Positions 33,209 through 41,963 are shown, counted from the first letter of the stretch. The stretch is 64,000 nucleotides of DNA from Nocardioides sp. Root1257 (GCF_001425175.1 NZ_LMDV01000009.1:622356-686355); one strand, 5' to 3'. Notes: a model not told the origin generated them from the sequence alone. Numbers and translations are program-made.

Positions 33209-34902
33209 GGATCGGCAACTGCTCCGGCTTCTACGGCGACCGGCTGGCCGCGATGCGGCAGATGCTGGAGGGAGGTCGACTCGACTACCTGACCGGCGAC
33301 TACCTGGCCGAGCTGACCATGCTGATCCTCGGCCGGGACACCATGAAGGACCCGTCGCTGGGCTACGCGAAGACGTTCGTCCGTCAGGTCGAGGACTGCC
33401 TCGGCCTCGCGCTGGAGAGCGGCGTCAGGATCGTCAGCAACGCCGGTGGTCTCAACCCCGCCGGCCTGGCCGACCGCCTCCGCGAGGTCGCGGCGGGCCT
33501 CGGTCTCGATCCCGCGATCGCGCACGTCGAGGGCGACGACGTCCGGTCGCTCGGCCTGCGCGAGGGCGCGCTGACCGCCAACGCCTACCTCGGCGGCTTC
33601 GGCATCGCCGCCGCCCTGACGGCCGGCGCCGACATCGTCGTCACCGGTCGGGTCACCGACGCGTCCCTGGTCGTCGGCCCGGCCGTCGCGCACCACGGCT
33701 GGACGCCCACGTCGTACGACGAGCTGGCCGGCGCCGTGGTCGCCGGGCACGTGCTCGAGTGCGGCACCCAGGCGACGGGCGGCAACTTCTCGGGCTTCAA
33801 GACGCTGCCGCACGATGGCACGCCGTTGGGCTTCCCGCTCGCCGAGATCGCGGCCGACGGCTCGTGCGTGATCACCAAGCACGACGGCACGGGTGGCGCG
33901 GTCACCGTCGACACGGTCACCGCCCAGCTGCTCTACGAGATCCAGTCGACGCGCTACCTCAACCCCGACGTCACCACGCTCCTCGACACCGTCGAGCTGC
34001 GCGAGGTCGGACGCGACCGCGTCGAGATCTCCGGGGTCCGGGGCGAGGCGCCGCCCGAGCGGCTCAAGGTCTGCGTCAACGAGCTCGGCGGCTTCCGGAA
34101 CACCGTCGAGCTCGTGCTGACCGGCCTGGACATCGACGCCAAGGCCGACTGGGTGCGGGAGCAGCTGACCCCGTCGCTGACGGCGAGCGAGGTCAGCTGG
34201 ACCCGCACCGCGCTGCCGCCGGCCGACGCCGACACGGAGGAGGGCGCCTCCTGCCTGCTCCGCTGCACGGTCAAGGACGCGGCTCCCGACCCGGTCGGCC
34301 GTGGTTTCACCGCCGCGGCCGTCGAGCTCGCGCTCGCGTCGTACCCCGGCTTCACGATGACGGCCCCACCCGCCGCCCCGACGCCGTACGGCGTCTACCG
34401 CGCGGAGTACGTCGACCGCTCGGCGGTCACCCACACGGTCGTGCACGCCGACGGCCGTCGCGAGGTGGTCGCCGACCCGACCGACTTCGCCGAGACCGAC
34501 CCGCGGCAGGGGCTGCGCCCGTCGCCGTACCCGGCCCCCGTCGACTCGCTGACCCGGCGCGCGCCGCTCGGCACCTTCGTCCACGCGCGCTCCGGCGACA
34601 AGGGCGGTGACGCCAACCTCGGGCTGTGGGTGGTGCACGACGGCTCGGAGAAGTACGCCGACCGCGTCACCTGGCTGACCAAGCTGATCACGCCGCGCAA
34701 GGTGCGCGAGCTGGTGCCCGAGGCGGCCGACCTCGACGTCGAGGTCCACGTGCTGCCCAACCTCGGCGGCGTCAACGTGCTGATCCGCGGGCTGCTCGGC
34801 GACGGCGTCGCCGCGTCGACCCGCTTCGACCCCCAGGCCAAGGGCCTCGGGGAGTGGGTGCGCTCGCGCAGCGTGCACATCCAGGAAGGACTGATCGGAT
34901 GA
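33205..34902 (+). CDS. atuA: AtuA-like (DUF1446) acyclic terpene utilisation protein
   Basis: This 565-residue protein has the DUF1446 domain from its first residues (RIGNCSGFYGDRLAAM), with LTGDYLAELTM and VTGRVTDASLVVGPA, and a C-terminal AtuA-type tail (GTFVHARSGDKGGDANLGLW). AtuA is needed for citronellol and geraniol breakdown in Pseudomonas, but its exact step is not settled. Actinobacterial homologues recur with methylcrotonyl- or geranyl-CoA-type carboxylases, as here. The GTG start and ATGA end overlap both neighbours. Confidence 0.88.
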   Translation: MRIGNCSGFYGDRLAAMRQMLEGGRLDYLTGDYLAELTMLILGRDTMKDPSLGYAKTFVRQVEDCLGLALESGVRIVSNAGGLNPAGLADRLREVAAGLGLDPAIAHVEGDDVRSLGLREGALTANAYLGGFGIAAALTAGADIVVTGRVTDASLVVGPAVAHHGWTPTSYDELAGAVVAGHVLECGTQATGGNFSGFKTLPHDGTPLGFPLAEIAADGSCVITKHDGTGGAVTVDTVTAQLLYEIQSTRYLNPDVTTLLDTVELREVGRDRVEISGVRGEAPPERLKVCVNELGGFRNTVELVLTGLDIDAKADWVREQLTPSLTASEVSWTRTALPPADADTEEGASCLLRCTVKDAAPDPVGRGFTAAAVELALASYPGFTMTAPPAAPTPYGVYRAEYVDRSAVTHTVVHADGRREVVADPTDFAETDPRQGLRPSPYPAPVDSLTRRAPLGTFVHARSGDKGGDANLGLWVVHDGSEKYADRVTWLTKLITPRKVRELVPEAADLDVEVHVLPNLGGVNVLIRGLLGDGVAASTRFDPQAKGLGEWVRSRSVHIQEGLIG

Positions 34903-36059
34903 GTGGTTTCGAGACAGGCGCCAGCGCGCCTTCCTCAACCACCGAGTTGAGGCAGCTGGGCGCCGAGTTCGTCCGCCGCGAGGTCGCGCCGCACCTGCAG
35001 GAGTGGGAGGACGCCGGCGAGATCCCGCGCGAGCTGCACCTCGCGGCCGCGAAGCAGGGTCTGCTCGGCATCTCGTTCCCCGAGGACGTCGGCGGTGAGG
35101 GCGGCGACGTCCTCGACACGGTCGACCTGCAGGAGGGGATGTTCGAGGCCGGTGCGTCCAGCGGCTTCATGGCCGCGCTGTTCACCGGCGGCATCGCGCT
35201 GCCGCACATCGCGGCGTCGGGGAGCGCCGACCTGGTCGACCGCTTCGTCCGCCCGACGCTGGCCGGCGAGAAGATCGGGGCCCTCGGCATCACCGAGCCC
35301 GGCGGCGGCTCCGACGTCGGAGGCATCACCACCACTGCGGTCCGGGACGGCGACCACTTCGTCGTCAACGGCGCCAAGACCTTCATCACGTCGGGTGTCC
35401 GCGCCGACTTCGTGACGACCGCGGTCCGCACCGGTGGCCCGGGTGCGGGCGGCGTCAGCCTCCTCGTCGTCGAGAAGGGCACGCCCGGCTTCACCGTCGA
35501 CCGCGGCCTGCGCAAGATGGGCTGGCACTGCTCCGACACCGCCGAGCTGTCGTACGTCGACGTGCGGGTGCCGGTCGCCAACCTCGTCGGCGAGGAGGGC
35601 TCGGGCTTCCTGCAGATCGCGGCCCAGTTCGTGGTCGAGCGGCTGGCCCTGGCCGTGCACGCCTACGGCATCGCCGCCCGCTCGCTCGAGCTGACGGCGA
35701 CGTACTGCCGCGACCGCGAGACCTTCGGCAAGCCGTTGATCAGCAGGCAGGTGGTGCGCCACCAGCTCGTCGAGATGCGCCGGCAGGTCGAGGTCGCCCG
35801 CACCTACACGCGCGACGTCGCGCGGCGTCATGCGGCCGGCGAGCAGGTCATCGCCGAGGCCTGCCTCGCGAAGCAGACCGCGGTGGACTGCGCGACGTAC
35901 GTGTGCGACCAGGCCGTCCAGCTGCACGGCGGGACGGGATACATGCACGGGACCGAGGTGGAGCGGCACTACCGCGACGCCCGGATCCTGCCGATCGGAG
36001 GAGGGGCCAGCGAAGTGCTGACCGATCTCGCCGCGAAGCTCCTGGGGTACGCCTCATGA
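34899..36059 (+). CDS. Acyl-CoA dehydrogenase, first of the operon
   Basis: This 386-residue flavoenzyme has GALGITEPGGGSDVGGITTTA and the C-terminal VQLHGGTGYMHGTEVERHYRDARILPIGGG. That block is the isovaleryl/citronellyl-type ending, in which the catalytic glutamate is positioned for branched chains. It introduces the alpha-beta double bond before carboxylation. Residues 3-16 (GFETGASAPSSTTE) are entirely encoded by a palindromic repeat that follows the ATG directly; the conserved protein begins at LRQLGAEFVRREV. The ATG overlaps the AtuA stop, and the stop overlaps the carboxylase beta start. Confidence 0.92.
   Translation: MSGFETGASAPSSTTELRQLGAEFVRREVAPHLQEWEDAGEIPRELHLAAAKQGLLGISFPEDVGGEGGDVLDTVDLQEGMFEAGASSGFMAALFTGGIALPHIAASGSADLVDRFVRPTLAGEKIGALGITEPGGGSDVGGITTTAVRDGDHFVVNGAKTFITSGVRADFVTTAVRTGGPGAGGVSLLVVEKGTPGFTVDRGLRKMGWHCSDTAELSYVDVRVPVANLVGEEGSGFLQIAAQFVVERLALAVHAYGIAARSLELTATYCRDRETFGKPLISRQVVRHQLVEMRRQVEVARTYTRDVARRHAAGEQVIAEACLAKQTAVDCATYVCDQAVQLHGGTGYMHGTEVERHYRDARILPIGGGASEVLTDLAAKLLGYAS
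34903..34946 (+). repeat. In-frame palindromic element, copy 1 (type A)
   Basis: The outer arms GGTTTCGAG and CTCAACCACC pair imperfectly, and the inner arms AGGCGC and GCGCCT pair around a CAGC loop. It encodes GFETGASAPSSTTE at the very N-terminus of the acyl-CoA dehydrogenase. The sequence is nearly identical to copy 4 at 38926-38967 and shares its ends with type B copies 2 and 3. Confidence 0.85.
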
Positions 36060-37645
36060 GCAATCGCGAAGCAATGCTCGAGAAGCTCGTCGACCTGGAC
36101 GCCGAGCACGCCAAGGCCGTCGCGGGCGGGGGTGAGCGGTCCGTCGACCGCCACCACGGGCGCGGCAAGCTGCTGCCCCGCGAGCGCATCGAGCTGCTCG
36201 TCGACGAGGGCTCGGCGTTCCTGGAGCTGTCGCCGCTGGCCGGCTGGGGCTCGGACTTCGCGGTCGGCGCCAGCGTCGTGACCGGCATCGGCGTCATCGA
36301 GGGCGTCGAGTGCATGATCACCGCCAACGACCCGACGGTGAAGGGCGGCGCGTCGAACCCGTGGACCGTGAAGAAGATCTTCCGGGCCTCGCAGATCGCC
36401 GAGGAGAACGGGCTGCCGACGGTCTCGCTCGTCGAGTCCGGCGGCGCCGACCTGCCGACCCAGAAGGAGATCTTCATCCCGGGCGGCAAGCTCTTCCGTG
36501 ACATCACGCGGGCCAGTGCCCGCAAGGAGCCGACGATCGCGCTGGTCTTCGGCAACTCGACGGCCGGCGGCGCCTACGTGCCCGGCATGTCCGACTACAC
36601 GGTGATGGTCCGCGAGCAGGCCAAGGTCTTCCTCGGCGGCCCGCCGCTGGTGAAGATGGCCACCGGTGAGGAGTCCGACGACGAGTCGCTCGGCGGCGCC
36701 GAGATGCACGCGCGTACGTCGGGTCTCGCCGACTACCTCGCCGAGGACGAGCACGACGCCATCCGGATCGGCCGACGGATCGTCGCGCGCCTCAACTGGC
36801 GCAAGGGTGGTGTCGAGGCTCGCTCCGCTCGCGCCTCAACCACCGAGTACGCCGAGCCGGACGTGGACCCCGAGGGCCTGCTCGACCTGATCCCCACCGA
36901 CCTCAAGGAGCCGTTCGACCCGCGCGAGGTGATCCGGCGGATCTGCGACGGCGTCTCGGAGACGAACGGCGCTGTGTTCGACGAGTTCAAGCCGCTCTAC
37001 GGACCCTCGCTGGTGACCGGCTGGGCCAGGCTGCACGGCCGGCCGATCGGCATCCTCGCCAACGCGCAGGGCGTGCTCTTCTCGCAGGAGGCGCAGAAGG
37101 CGACGCAGTTCGTGCAGCTCGCCAACCAGACCGACACCCCGCTGCTCTTCCTGCACAACACCACCGGCTACATGGTCGGCAAGGAGTACGAGCAGGGCGG
37201 CATCATCAAGCACGGCGCGATGATGATCAACGCGATCAGCAACTCCACGGTCCCGCACCTCAGCGTGATCATGGGCGCGTCGTACGGCGCCGGCAACTAC
37301 GGCATGAACGGCCGCGCCTTCGACCCGCGCTTCCTCTTCACCTGGCCGTCCGCGAAGTCCGCGGTGATGGGCCCGGCCCAGCTCGCCGGCGTGCTCGAGA
37401 TCGTCGCCCAGCAGTCGGCCGAGTCGAAGGGCCAGCCCTTCGACGCCGAGGGGTTCAAGGCGATCAAGGAGGTCGTCGAGGCGCAGATCGAGGAGCAGTC
37501 GATGCCGCAGTTCCTCTCCGGGATGCTGTACGACGACGGCGTCATCGACCCGCGCGACACCCGCACCATCCTGGCCATCTGCCTGTCCGTCATCGAGAAC
37601 AAGCCGATTGTCGGCACCGACCGATTCGGGGTGTTCCGTCCGTGA
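36056..37645 (+). CDS. Acyl-CoA carboxylase beta subunit (methylcrotonyl/geranyl-CoA type carboxyltransferase)
   Basis: This 529-residue carboxyltransferase has both crotonase-like subdomains: an N-half with RHHGRGKLLPRERIE and VFGNSTAGGAYVPGMSDY, and a C-half with FLHNTTGYMVGKEYEQGGIIKHGAKM-like residues and MGASYGAGNYGMNGRAFDPRFLF. This fits methylcrotonyl-CoA carboxylase (AccD1 type) or geranyl-CoA carboxylase. It transfers CO2 from biotin to the gamma carbon of a 3-methyl enoyl-CoA. A palindromic repeat adds GGVEARSARASTTE at about residues 251-264, in the linker between the two subdomains. It overlaps both neighbours by four bases. Confidence 0.92.
   Translation: MSNREAMLEKLVDLDAEHAKAVAGGGERSVDRHHGRGKLLPRERIELLVDEGSAFLELSPLAGWGSDFAVGASVVTGIGVIEGVECMITANDPTVKGGASNPWTVKKIFRASQIAEENGLPTVSLVESGGADLPTQKEIFIPGGKLFRDITRASARKEPTIALVFGNSTAGGAYVPGMSDYTVMVREQAKVFLGGPPLVKMATGEESDDESLGGAEMHARTSGLADYLAEDEHDAIRIGRRIVARLNWRKGGVEARSARASTTEYAEPDVDPEGLLDLIPTDLKEPFDPREVIRRICDGVSETNGAVFDEFKPLYGPSLVTGWARLHGRPIGILANAQGVLFSQEAQKATQFVQLANQTDTPLLFLHNTTGYMVGKEYEQGGIIKHGAMMINAISNSTVPHLSVIMGASYGAGNYGMNGRAFDPRFLFTWPSAKSAVMGPAQLAGVLEIVAQQSAESKGQPFDAEGFKAIKEVVEAQIEEQSMPQFLSGMLYDDGVIDPRDTRTILAICLSVIENKPIVGTDRFGVFRP
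36806..36847 (+). repeat. In-frame palindromic element, copy 2 (type B)
   Basis: GGTGGTGTCGAGGC pairs with GCGCCTCAACCACC around a core of CTCGCTCCGCTCG. It encodes GGVEARSARASTTE in the interdomain linker of the carboxyltransferase. It has the same orientation and reading frame as the other three copies. Confidence 0.85.
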
Positions 37646-39537
37646 TCACGAGACTGCTGGTCGCCAACCGCGCCGAGATCGCGAGCCGGGTCTTCCGGAC
37701 CTGCCGCGCACTCGGCATCGAGACCGTGGCGATCCACTCCGACGCCGACGCGGCGCTGCCCTACGTGCGCGAGGCCGACGCCGCGGTACGCCTGCCGGGG
37801 AACGCACCTGCCGAGACCTACCTGCGCATCGACCTCGTGCTCGACGCCGCTCGTCGCGCGGGCGCCGACGCGATCCACCCGGGCTACGGCTTCCTCTCCG
37901 AGAACGCCGAGTTCGCGCGGGCCGTCATCGACGCCGGGCTGGTCTGGGTCGGGCCGGCCCCCGAGTCGATCGACGCGATGGGCTCGAAGATCGAGGCCAA
38001 GCGGATCATGCGCGAGGCCGGCGTACCCACGCTGGAGGCGCCGGCCGAGCCGACCGAGGCCGACCTGCCTCTGCTCGTGAAGGCGTCGGCCGGCGGCGGT
38101 GGCCGCGGCATGCGCGTCGTGCGCCGGATCGAGGACCTCGCCACCGAGATCGCCACGGCCGAGGCCGAGGCGCTGTCGGCGTTCGGCGACGGCACCGTCT
38201 TCGTCGAGCCGTACGTCGAGCGCGGTCGCCACGTCGAGGTCCAGGTCGTCGGGACCACCGTCTACGGCGAGCGCGACTGCTCGCTGCAGCGTCGCCACCA
38301 GAAGGTGGTCGAGGAATCACCCGCGCCCGGCCTGAGCGACGAGGTGCGCGCCGCGCTGCACGACGCTGCCCGCAAGGCCGCCGAGGCCGTGGACTACCGC
38401 GGCGCCGGCACGGTCGAGTTCCTCTACGACCCCGCCACCGAGCGGTTCTTCTTCCTGGAGATGAACACCCGCCTCCAGGTCGAGCACCCGGTCACCGAGC
38501 TGGTGCACGGGGTCGACCTGGTGGCAGCGCAGATCGCGGTCGCCGAGGGCGGTTTTGAGGCTCGCTCCGCTGGCACCTCGACCACCGCGGACGGGCACGC
38601 GATCGAGGTGCGGCTGTACGCCGAGGACCCGGCCGCCGACTACCAGCCGCAGAGCGGGACCCTGACGACCTTCGAGATCCCTCTCGAGGCGGGCGTCCGC
38701 GTGGATGCCGGCTTCGAGTCGGGCAGCGAGGTGTCGACGCACTACGACGCCATGCTGGCCAAGGTCGTCGCCCACGCGCCGACCCGGGAGGCCGCGGCAC
38801 GCAAGCTGGCGGGCGCCCTGTCGCGGGCGAAGATCCACGGATTGGTCACCAACCGCGACCTGCTGGTCTCCATCCTGCGCGACGGGCGGTTCCTGCGGGG
38901 CGACGTGTCGACCGACTTCCTCGGGGGTTCCGAGACAGGCGCTAGCGCGCCTTCCTCAACCACCGAGGGGGCGGCCGTGGCGGCAGCGATCGCGCTCGCC
39001 GAGCGGGCCAAGGAGCGCCGTACCGTGCAACGCGGCGTCCCGGTCGCCTGGCGCAACGTGGTCTCCCAGCCGCAGCGCACGGAGTTCGAGGGCGACGTCG
39101 TCGTCGAGTGGCTCGGGGCCTACGCCGTGGATGGCCACACGGTGGTGTCGGCGGCGCCGGATCAGGTGACGCTGGAGACGGACGGCGTGCGCACGACGTA
39201 CGCGATCGCTGTCAACGGCGGGGATGTGGACGTCGACAGTGCCCACGGGCACGTCCGGCTGACGCTGGTGCCGCGGTTCGTCGACCCCGCCGACGCGGTG
39301 GCGAGCGGCAGCCTGCTGGCACCGATGCCCGGCACCGTGGTCCGGGTCGCGGTCGAGGCAGGCCAGGCGGTGAGCGCCGGCGACCCGGTGCTCGTCCTGG
39401 AGGCCATGAAGATGCAGCACACCGTGAGTGCGCCGTACGCCGGCGTCGTCTCGGAGATCAACGTGAAGCCCGGGGCGCAGGTCGCTGCCGGGGAGGTCCT
39501 GGCCGTAGTCGAGCAGAGTGTCGAGGAGACAGAGTGA
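37642..39537 (+). CDS. Acyl-CoA carboxylase alpha subunit (biotin carboxylase plus biotin carrier)
   Basis: This 631-residue protein has a biotin carboxylase domain (residues 1-440): LLVANRAEIASRVFRT, HPGYGFLSENAEFA, the ATP-grasp glycine loop KASAGGGGRGM, and EMNTRLQVEHPVTE. A middle BT-type region and a C-terminal biotinyl domain with the biotin lysine in VLEAMKMQH (about residue 590) follow. It carboxylates biotin with ATP and bicarbonate for the beta subunit encoded upstream. Two palindromic repeats lie inside: residues about 304-316 (replacing the usual GEPLP... loop before GHAIEVRLYAED) and about 429-442 (after the carboxylase domain). GTG start, overlapping the beta subunit stop. Confidence 0.93.
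   Translation: MITRLLVANRAEIASRVFRTCRALGIETVAIHSDADAALPYVREADAAVRLPGNAPAETYLRIDLVLDAARRAGADAIHPGYGFLSENAEFARAVIDAGLVWVGPAPESIDAMGSKIEAKRIMREAGVPTLEAPAEPTEADLPLLVKASAGGGGRGMRVVRRIEDLATEIATAEAEALSAFGDGTVFVEPYVERGRHVEVQVVGTTVYGERDCSLQRRHQKVVEESPAPGLSDEVRAALHDAARKAAEAVDYRGAGTVEFLYDPATERFFFLEMNTRLQVEHPVTELVHGVDLVAAQIAVAEGGFEARSAGTSTTADGHAIEVRLYAEDPAADYQPQSGTLTTFEIPLEAGVRVDAGFESGSEVSTHYDAMLAKVVAHAPTREAAARKLAGALSRAKIHGLVTNRDLLVSILRDGRFLRGDVSTDFLGGSETGASAPSSTTEGAAVAAAIALAERAKERRTVQRGVPVAWRNVVSQPQRTEFEGDVVVEWLGAYAVDGHTVVSAAPDQVTLETDGVRTTYAIAVNGGDVDVDSAHGHVRLTLVPRFVDPADAVASGSLLAPMPGTVVRVAVEAGQAVSAGDPVLVLEAMKMQHTVSAPYAGVVSEINVKPGAQVAAGEVLAVVEQSVEETE
38551..38587 (+). repeat. In-frame palindromic element, copy 3 (type B, diverged)
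   Basis: GGTTTTGAGGC at the left and GCACCTCGACCACC at the right flank the core CTCGCTCCGCTG. It encodes GFEARSAGTSTTA inside the biotin carboxylase domain, in a surface loop just before GHAIEVRLYAED. It is the most diverged of the four copies. Confidence 0.8.
38926..38967 (+). repeat. In-frame palindromic element, copy 4 (type A)
   Basis: GGTTCCGAGACAGGCGC and GCGCGCCTTCCTCAACCACC form nested arms around CTAGC. It differs from copy 1 at only a few bases. It encodes GGSETGASAPSSTTE between the biotin carboxylase domain and the middle region of the alpha subunit. Confidence 0.85.
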
Positions 39538-40697
39538 GCAACAACTTCAGCGAGTCCGAGGAGCGGCAGGAGCTGCGCAAGGCCGTGGCCCGGCTGGCCG
39601 GCAAGTACGGCCGTGAGTGGTTCACCGAGAAGGCCCGCGCCGGCGAGAAGACCACCGAGCTGTGGCTGGAGATCGGCAAGAACGGCTACCTCGGCATCAA
39701 CATCCCCGAGGAGTACGGCGGTGGTGGCGGCGGCATCGGCGACATCGCGGCCGTCTGCGAGGAGCTCGCCGCCCAGGGCTGCCCGCTGCTGCTCATGGTC
39801 GTCAGCCCGGCGATCTGCGGCACGATCATCAGCAAGTACGGCACCGAGGAGCAGAAGCAGCGGTGGCTGCCGGGCATCTGCGACGGCACCGCGACGATGG
39901 CCTTCGCGATCACCGAGCCCGACGCCGGGACCAACACCCACAACATCACCACGACCGCGCGCCGCGACGGCGACGAGTGGGTGCTCAACGGCCGCAAGAT
40001 CTACATCTCCGGCGTCGACGAGGCCGACAACGTGCTGGTCGTCGCGCGGGCGGAGGACGCCAGGACCGGCAAGGTGAAGCCGGTGCTCTTCGTGGTGCCG
40101 ACCGACGCCGCGGGCTTCGAGTTCAAGCACATCCCGATGGAGATCGTCAGCCCCGAGCTGCAGTTCCAGGTCTTCATCGACGACGTCCGGCTCCCGTCGG
40201 ACGCGATCGTCGGCGACGAGGACGGCGGCCTCGCGCAGCTCTTCTCGGGGCTCAACCCCGAGCGGATCATGGCCGCGTCGTTCTCGACCGGCCTGGCCCG
40301 CTACGCGCTCGGCAAGGCCACGTCGTACGCCAAGGAGCGGGTCGTCTTCAAGGACGCGATCGGCTCCCACCAGGCCGTCGCGCACCCGCTCGCCCAGGTG
40401 CACATCGAGACCGAGATGGCTCGCCTGATGACGCAGAAGGCGGCCGCCCTCTTCGACGCCGGCGACGAGTTCGGTGCCGGCGAGGCGGCCAACATGGCCA
40501 AGTACGCCGCCGCCGAGGCCGCATGCAACGCGGCCGACGCGGCGGTCCAGACCCACGGCGGCAACGGCATCACGCAGGAGTACGGCGTCGCCGGGCTGCT
40601 CGTCGCCACGCGCGCCGGCCGGATCGCCCCGGTCAGCCGGGAGATGATCCTCAACTTCGTGGCGATGCACTCGCTGGGGCTGCCCAAGTCGTACTGA
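39534..40697 (+). CDS. Acyl-CoA dehydrogenase, last of the operon
   Basis: This 387-residue flavoenzyme has MAFAITEPDAGTNTHNITTTA, LNGRKIYISGVDEADNVLVVA and a C-terminal VQTHGGNGITQEYGVAGLLVATR. It belongs to a different branch from the first dehydrogenase of the operon, closer to FadE-type enzymes acting on branched or short chains. The catalytic glutamate is expected near the end of the TQEYG segment. GTG start at 39534, overlapping the carboxylase alpha stop. It contains no palindromic element. Having two dehydrogenases suggests two oxidation steps in one pathway. Confidence 0.92.
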   Translation: MSNNFSESEERQELRKAVARLAGKYGREWFTEKARAGEKTTELWLEIGKNGYLGINIPEEYGGGGGGIGDIAAVCEELAAQGCPLLLMVVSPAICGTIISKYGTEEQKQRWLPGICDGTATMAFAITEPDAGTNTHNITTTARRDGDEWVLNGRKIYISGVDEADNVLVVARAEDARTGKVKPVLFVVPTDAAGFEFKHIPMEIVSPELQFQVFIDDVRLPSDAIVGDEDGGLAQLFSGLNPERIMAASFSTGLARYALGKATSYAKERVVFKDAIGSHQAVAHPLAQVHIETEMARLMTQKAAALFDAGDEFGAGEAANMAKYAAAEAACNAADAAVQTHGGNGITQEYGVAGLLVATRAGRIAPVSREMILNFVAMHSLGLPKSY

Positions 40698-40721
40698 CCG
40701 GACAGCCCCGGCGAGCCGGGC

Positions 40722-41963
40722 TCAGGAGTCCCAGATCGCGGCCACCCACTCGGGGTGGTCGATGAACGGGTTCCGGTTGTGCTGGTACGTCGTGTAGATG
40801 ACGTCGTTGCGCTGCCGTTCCCGGGCATCGGGCGGGTCGGCCTGGTTCCACGCCTTCAGGACCGAGAGCCGGCCGAGGAACGCGGTCGACCCGTTGACGG
40901 TGTCGTTGACCTCCAGGTTCGCGAAGCCGTCGCCGCCCTCGTAGCGGACCGCCATGTAGAACGCCATCCGGGCGACGTCGCCCTTCACGGCGTCACGGGG
41001 CTCGAACGAGTCGGAGTCGCTCGCGCAGCCGGTGCACTGCGCCACCACGGACCCGCCGGTGTCGAAGTCCTTGTTGCTGCGGGTGCCGTTGACGGTGACG
41101 TCCTCCGGGCGGAGGTGGTGCAGGTCCGTGCCGGGACCGGCGGACGTGCCGAAGTCGCCGTGGCTCTGCGGCCAGACGTGCTCACGGTTCCAGTCGTCGA
41201 CACCGCCGCCGTTCGACGACTTCGGGACCGACCGGCCGGAGTAGAACTCGATCACGTTGCTGCTGTTGGCCGGATCGGCGTCGGTGACCTTCAGGGCGTC
41301 CCACACGCCGGCGTACGAGAGCTTCGTCTGGTCGTCGATGATGCCGTGCAGGGCCGTGCGCAGGGCTGAGCCGGTCTTGCCGACGGCCGGGGCGTAGTAG
41401 GTGCCGTCGTACGGGCCGGTCGTCGCGGTGGCCGTCGGCGTCGGCGTGGGGGTGGGTGTCGGCGTGGTGGCGGAGGCGAGCGCGAACGCCGTCGTCCCGG
41501 TCATGCCGGGGTGCGAGAAGTACGCACCCAGGGCGCCGGTGACGTCGATGCGGGTGCCGAGCAGGCCGGGGTTCGACTTCAGCCCCCAGGCCGCGCGGAA
41601 CGCCGACGGGATCTGGACGTAGAGCATGTTCGCGGTGCCGGTCTGGCCCGCCGAGTCCGCGATCGCCAGCGCGTAGTCGTTGGGGTAGTTGCTGGTGACG
41701 ACGGTGCTGGTGGCCGTCGGCTGGCCGACGACGTAGCCGCGGACGGTCTGGGTGCCGCTGTTGGACGAGATCGCCGAGGCGACGGTGATCGGTGTCGCGG
41801 CGCCGGCAGGCGAGGGTCGCAGCACGAACAGCATCGCCGCGACGACGGCCAGCACCGCGGCGGCGACACCAGCGACGGCGATCGGGCCGGGTCTGTGCTG
41901 TCCGGGTGAGCGGCGCCTGGGTGAGGGGTGGGCAGGGCGAAGGGTCCCGAGAGTGGAGGCCAT
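40722..41963 (-). CDS. Secreted endonuclease I family nuclease with OB-like N-domain
   Basis: This 413-residue protein has an N-terminal signal/anchor helix (IAVAGVAAAVLAVVAAMLFVL), a DUF6359/YhcR-type OB-like domain (VASAISSNSGTQTVRGYVVG), and a TPTPTP linker. Its C-terminal endonuclease I domain contains WNREHVWPQSHGDFG, LHHLRPED and RSNKDFDTGG, the His-Asn-metal site of extracellular non-specific nucleases. It degrades extracellular DNA or RNA for phosphate or nutrient gain. I chose the ATG at 41963, which has AGGA eight bases upstream; another ATG lies three codons earlier. It is divergent from dinB. Confidence 0.9.
   Translation of the reverse strand: MASTLGTLRPAHPSPRRRSPGQHRPGPIAVAGVAAAVLAVVAAMLFVLRPSPAGAATPITVASAISSNSGTQTVRGYVVGQPTATSTVVTSNYPNDYALAIADSAGQTGTANMLYVQIPSAFRAAWGLKSNPGLLGTRIDVTGALGAYFSHPGMTGTTAFALASATTPTPTPTPTPTATATTGPYDGTYYAPAVGKTGSALRTALHGIIDDQTKLSYAGVWDALKVTDADPANSSNVIEFYSGRSVPKSSNGGGVDDWNREHVWPQSHGDFGTSAGPGTDLHHLRPEDVTVNGTRSNKDFDTGGSVVAQCTGCASDSDSFEPRDAVKGDVARMAFYMAVRYEGGDGFANLEVNDTVNGSTAFLGRLSVLKAWNQADPPDARERQRNDVIYTTYQHNRNPFIDHPEWVAAIWDS

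Noticed and set aside
41424..41475. Short tandem repeat in the endonuclease gene as a possible array
   Set aside because: It encodes a TPTPTP linker between domains and lacks spacer structure, so it is not a CRISPR or regulatory array.
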